From NCBI GenBank assembly GCA_963805475.1, contig CAWDUO010000010.1:355203-419202 (forward strand): 64,000 bases of DNA, in the 5' to 3' direction. Made by a program: the position numbers and the translations under genes. The notes beneath the pieces were generated by a model. It was not told the DNA's origin. It searched no databases and saw nothing but the letters and a program-made list of their open reading frames with translations. This document shows positions 60,775 through 64,000 of this stretch, one piece after another (the first letter of the stretch is position 1; every line of letters begins with the position of its first letter). This DNA is from VRUE01 sp963805475. Its GTDB lineage: Bacteria > Actinomycetota > Thermoleophilia > Solirubrobacterales > 70-9.

Positions 60775-62402
60775 TGGCTGAGGGTTTGCGGGATGGGGCC
60801 GCCTGGGCGGCGCTGGAGCGCCACCGCGCCGAGCTCGGCGAGAGGCACCTGCGCGACCTCTTCGCCGCCGACCCGGCGCGCGGCGAGCGGCTGGTCGCCG
60901 ACGGCGCCGGCCTGCACCTCGACTTCTCCAAGAACAGGATCACCGACGAGACGGTGATGCTGCTCGGCGCGCTGGCCGCCGAGCGCGGGGTCGAGGCGCG
61001 CCGCGAAGCGATGTTCGCCGGCGAGCACATCAACGTCTCCGAGGACCGCGCCGTGCTGCACGTCGCCCTGCGGATGCCGCGCGAGCGCTCGCTCGTCGTC
61101 GACGGCGTCGACGTGGTCAAGCAGGTGCACGAGACGCTCGACCGGATGGCGGCCTTCGCCGAGCGGGTGCGCTCGGGCGAGTGGACCGGTCACACCGGCA
61201 AGCCGATCCGCAACGTCGTAAATATCGGCATCGGCGGCTCCGACCTCGGCCCGGTGATGGCCTACGAGGCGCTGCGCCACTTCAGCCGCCGCGAGATGAC
61301 TTTCCGCTTCGTCTCCAACGTCGACGGCACCGACTTCGTCGAGTGCACGCGCGACCTCGACCCCGAGGAGACGCTGTTCGTCATCTCCTCGAAGACCTTC
61401 ACCACGCTGGAGACGATGACCAACGCGCACACCGCGCGTGAGTGGTCGCTGGCCGGGCTCGGCGGCGAGGAGGCGGCGGTCGCCAAGCACTTCGTCGCCG
61501 TCTCGACCAACGCCGAGGAGGTCGCCAAGTTCGGCATCGACACCGACAACATGTTCGGCTTCTGGGAGTGGGTCGGCGGCCGCTACTCGATGGACTCGGC
61601 GATCGGCCTCTCGACCATGCTGGCGATCGGCCCGGCCCGCTTCGAGGAGATGCTGGCCGGCTTCCACGCGATGGACGAGCACTTCCAGACGGCTCGCCCG
61701 GCGGAGAACCTGCCGATGCTGATGGGCCTGCTCTCGGTCTGGTACGGCGGCTTCTTCGGCGCCCAGACCTGCGCCGTGCTGCCCTACGACCAGTACCTGC
61801 ACCGCTTCCCCGCCTACCTCCAGCAGCTGACGATGGAGTCCAACGGCAAGCATGTGACCCTCGACGGCGCCCGCGTCGACTACGACACCGGGGCGATCTT
61901 CTGGGGCGAGCCGGGGACCAACGGCCAGCACTCCTTCTACCAGCTGATCCACCAGGGGACGCGGCTGATCCCCTGCGACTTCATCGGCTTCATGCGCTCC
62001 AACAACCCGCTCGGCGACCACCACGACCTCTTGATGTCGAACGTCTTCGCCCAGGCGGAGGCGCTGGCCTTCGGCAAAACGCCGGAGCAGGTGCGCGAGG
62101 AGGGCACGGCCGAGGCGGTCGTGCCGCACCGGGTGATGGAGGGCAACCGGCCGACCAACACGATCCTCGCCGAGCGCCTCGACCCGCATGCCCTCGGTAC
62201 CCTCGTCGCCCTCTACGAGCACAGCGTCTTCACCCAGGGAGCGGTCTGGGGGATCGACTCCTTCGACCAGTGGGGGGTTGAGCTGGGCAAGGTGCTGGCG
62301 AAGCGGATCGTCCCCGAGCTGAAGGCGTCGGAGGAGCCGAAGCTGAAGCACGACAGCTCGACCAACGCGCTGATCCGCCGCTACCGCCAGGGGCGGGCCT
62401 GA
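60774..62402 (+). CDS. pgi: Glucose-6-phosphate isomerase
   Basis: The 542-residue product interconverts glucose 6-phosphate and fructose 6-phosphate. It shows VVNIGIGGSDLGPVMAYEAL, FVISSKTFTTLETMTNA, GGRYSMDSAIGLSTML, the catalytic-region His in GTNGQHSFYQLIHQGT, and WGVELGKVLAKRI. The GTG start at 60774 follows an AAAAGGA RBS. It lies 57 nt after tal, and cydA follows 3 nt downstream, so these may form one long operon with an internal control point. Confidence 0.97.
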   Translation: MAEGLRDGAAWAALERHRAELGERHLRDLFAADPARGERLVADGAGLHLDFSKNRITDETVMLLGALAAERGVEARREAMFAGEHINVSEDRAVLHVALRMPRERSLVVDGVDVVKQVHETLDRMAAFAERVRSGEWTGHTGKPIRNVVNIGIGGSDLGPVMAYEALRHFSRREMTFRFVSNVDGTDFVECTRDLDPEETLFVISSKTFTTLETMTNAHTAREWSLAGLGGEEAAVAKHFVAVSTNAEEVAKFGIDTDNMFGFWEWVGGRYSMDSAIGLSTMLAIGPARFEEMLAGFHAMDEHFQTARPAENLPMLMGLLSVWYGGFFGAQTCAVLPYDQYLHRFPAYLQQLTMESNGKHVTLDGARVDYDTGAIFWGEPGTNGQHSFYQLIHQGTRLIPCDFIGFMRSNNPLGDHHDLLMSNVFAQAEALAFGKTPEQVREEGTAEAVVPHRVMEGNRPTNTILAERLDPHALGTLVALYEHSVFTQGAVWGIDSFDQWGVELGKVLAKRIVPELKASEEPKLKHDSSTNALIRRYRQGRA

Positions 62403-62405
62403 GCG

Positions 62406-63755
62406 ATGTCCAATCTGCTCGCAGCGCGCGAGCTGATGGCGTTCACGCTCGCCTTCCACATCGTCCTCGCCAGCCTCGGCGTCGCCCTGCCGGCGATGAT
62501 CCTGACCGCCAACTGGCTGGGGCTGAAGCGCGGCGACGAGGACGCGATGCGGCTGGCGCGGCGCTGGTCGAAGGCGATGGCGGTCACCTTCGCGGTCGGC
62601 GCCGTCACCGGCACCGTGCTCAGCTTCGAGTTCGGCCTGCTCTGGCCGCACTTCATGGCGCGCTTCGGCGACGCATTCGGGATCGCCTTCGCGGTCGAGG
62701 GGATCTTCTTCTTCACCGAGGCGATCTTCCTCGCGATCTACATCTACGGCTGGAAGCGGCTCGGCGGCTGGGCGCACTTCTGGAGCGGCGTGCCGATGGT
62801 GATCACCGGTGTCGGCGGCGCCTTCAGCGTCGTCACCGCCAACTCGTGGATGAACACGCCGCAGGGCTTCACCCTCGACGCCGCCGGCAAGGTGGTCGAA
62901 ACGGAGCCCTTCAAGGTCCTCTTCAACCCGGCCTGGGTCTACGAGGTGCCGCACATGATCCTCGCCGCCTACATGGTCGTCGGCTTCCTCGTCGCCTCGA
63001 TCTACGCGGTCGGGATGCTGCGCGGGCGGCGCGGCCGCCTTCACCGGCTGGGGCTGCTGATCCCGCTGACGATCGCCTGCATCGCGACGCCGATCCAGCT
63101 CTTCGTCGGCGACACGGCGGCGCGCGAAGTCGCCGAGCACCAGCCGGCCAAGTTCGCCGGCATGGAGTGCATCCAGGAAGGCGGTCCCGACCAGACCGAG
63201 TACGTCGGCGGCATCTGCACGTCGAGCGGGGTCAAGGCGGCGATTCCGATCCCCGGCCTCGACTCCTATCTGGTCGGCTTCAGCAAGAACACGGATGTCA
63301 CCGGCCTGAACGAAATCCCGGCCGACGAACGCCCGCCCGCCAACACCCTGCTGCACCTCGCCTTCGACGCGATGGTCGGGATCGGCTCGGCGCTCTTGCT
63401 GCTCGGCCTCTGGCTCGCCTGGTCGTGGTGGCGCAAGCGCGACATCCCGAGCACGCCGTGGTTCCTGCGCGCGGTCGCGGTCTCGGGGGTGGGGGCGATC
63501 CTCGCCCTCTGGTTCGGCTGGATCGTCACCGAGGTCGGCCGCCAGCCCTGGATCGTGCAGGGCTACATGCGGACCAGCGAAGCGGTGACGGGGGCGCAGG
63601 GCATCTGGTTCGCCTTCGCCGGCGTGCTCGTCCTCTACGCCGGGCTGGGGACAGGCGCCGTGCTCGTCCTGCGCGCGATGGCGCGCCGCTGGCGCCGCGA
63701 GGGCGAGGACGACGAGACGGAGACCCCGTACGCCCCCACGGAGGCTGTCCGATGA
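62406..63755 (+). CDS. cydA: Cytochrome bd oxidase subunit I
   Basis: The 449-residue product is the quinol-oxidising, haem-bearing subunit of the high-affinity terminal oxidase. It begins LLAARELMAFTLAFHIVLAS (haem-ligand His region) and has FFFTEAIFLAIYIYGW, NSWMNTPQGFTL, and WFGWIVTEVGRQPWIVQGYM. The Q-loop between helices 6 and 7 is short, as in most actinobacteria. It starts 3 nt after the pgi stop and overlaps cydB by 4 nt. Confidence 0.95.
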   Translation: MSNLLAARELMAFTLAFHIVLASLGVALPAMILTANWLGLKRGDEDAMRLARRWSKAMAVTFAVGAVTGTVLSFEFGLLWPHFMARFGDAFGIAFAVEGIFFFTEAIFLAIYIYGWKRLGGWAHFWSGVPMVITGVGGAFSVVTANSWMNTPQGFTLDAAGKVVETEPFKVLFNPAWVYEVPHMILAAYMVVGFLVASIYAVGMLRGRRGRLHRLGLLIPLTIACIATPIQLFVGDTAAREVAEHQPAKFAGMECIQEGGPDQTEYVGGICTSSGVKAAIPIPGLDSYLVGFSKNTDVTGLNEIPADERPPANTLLHLAFDAMVGIGSALLLLGLWLAWSWWRKRDIPSTPWFLRAVAVSGVGAILALWFGWIVTEVGRQPWIVQGYMRTSEAVTGAQGIWFAFAGVLVLYAGLGTGAVLVLRAMARRWRREGEDDETETPYAPTEAVR

Positions 63756-64000
63756 CCGAGGCCGACGTCGCCGCGGCGATCCTTTGGACGGGGGCGACGC
63801 TCTACGCGCTGTTCGGCGGGGCCGACTTCGGCGGCGGCTTCTGGGACCTCCTCGCCGGCTTCGACGAGCGCAAGGGCGCCGCGCCGCGGCTGCGGATCCA
63901 GCGCTCGCTGACCCCCGTCTGGGAGGCCAACCACGTCTGGCTGATCTTCATCCTCGTCGTCCTCTGGACCGCCTTCCCGGAAGCCTTCGGCGCGATCTTC
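63752..64000 (+). CDS. cydB: Cytochrome bd oxidase subunit II, N-terminal part (cut by window edge)
   Basis: The 83 residues seen (LWTGATLYALFGGADFGGGFWDL, LTPVWEANHVWLIFILVVLW) match the start of CydB, the second membrane subunit of cytochrome bd. GGADFGGG and EANHVWLIF are diagnostic. The ATG overlaps the cydA stop (ATGA). The rest lies beyond the window. Confidence 0.95.
   Translation, partial: MTEADVAAAILWTGATLYALFGGADFGGGFWDLLAGFDERKGAAPRLRIQRSLTPVWEANHVWLIFILVVLWTAFPEAFGAIF

Overview
The window is very GC-rich chromosomal DNA from a bacterium. It looks like a member of the Actinomycetota, most probably class Thermoleophilia (Solirubrobacterales or a relative). This placement is inferred from the GC bias, the 7Fe/8Fe-type ferredoxin, the actinobacterial-style Mrp without a CxxC motif, the expansion of small secreted glycosidase-like proteins, and a promoter style in which a TANNNT-like -10 box lies 6-9 nt upstream of the start codon (leaderless transcripts). 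No rRNA was seen. tRNA-Ser(UGA), tRNA-Ser(GCU) and tRNA-Arg(ACG) are present.

Layout. 0-5.2 kb: the end of an exopolysaccharide/O-antigen locus (sugar transferase, Wzy/WaaL-type ligase) beside a Ser/Gly-rich exported protein and two secreted glycosidase-like paralogues, one frameshifted. 5.2-11.4 kb: an Lhr-type helicase broken by three indels, a Crp/Fnr regulator, an ASCH protein and an SRPBCC protein. 11.4-13.6 kb: groES-groEL with a CIRCE operator and a strong terminator. 13.6-19.9 kb: GH26-like secreted protein, NAD(P)-binding epimerase-like protein, ferredoxin, Mrp ATPase, an exported Ig-like protein, cyclophilin and a K+ channel-like protein. 19.97-21.57 kb: a small lower-GC islet bounded by tRNA-Ser(UGA) and a copy of a tRNA-Ser-like 3' end. 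21.6-29.1 kb: MFS transporter, aldonolactone oxidase-like flavoenzyme, PLP-dependent racemase/aldolase-like protein, cytochrome P450, pyruvate kinase and a hotdog thioesterase. 29.2-32.1 kb: tRNA-Arg, an amidinotransferase/DDAH-fold enzyme, and tandem MazEF-like and Phd/VapC-like modules. 32.1-44.5 kb: second P450, phosphoesterase, a large exported/membrane protein, two MFS exporters, LtrA, an MBL hydrolase, a PQQ-type propeller and another GH26-like protein. 44.5-49.1 kb: recQ-zwf back to back with gnd-pgl. 49.1-56.9 kb: accessory segment with two toxin-antitoxin-like pairs, gene remnants, a PP-loop enzyme, an OLD-type ATPase-nuclease, an OsmC-cupin pair and a BBE flavoenzyme. 56.9-64 kb: rpiA, tkt-tal, pgi and cydAB (cut by the window edge).

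The best-connected biology is central carbon metabolism: zwf, pgl, gnd, rpiA, tkt, tal and pgi together cover most of the pentose phosphate cycle, but the set is split in two by the 49-57 kb accessory segment. The secreted glycosidase-like proteins, sugar transferase and ligase point to extracellular polysaccharide production and turnover.

At least seven conserved genes or gene positions carry 1-2 nt indels, mostly in short homopolymers. This is more easily explained by residual sequencing error than by decay, and it affects how broken genes here should be read. I found no CRISPR array, prophage, insertion sequence or replication origin. No clearly new multi-gene system stands out. The best candidates for something undescribed are the ATGA-coupled two-gene unit in the tRNA-Ser islet, the unknown partner gene of the AbiEii-like nucleotidyltransferase with its palindromic operator, the start-site-sequestering hairpin before pgi, and the non-standard start codons of tkt and pgl.
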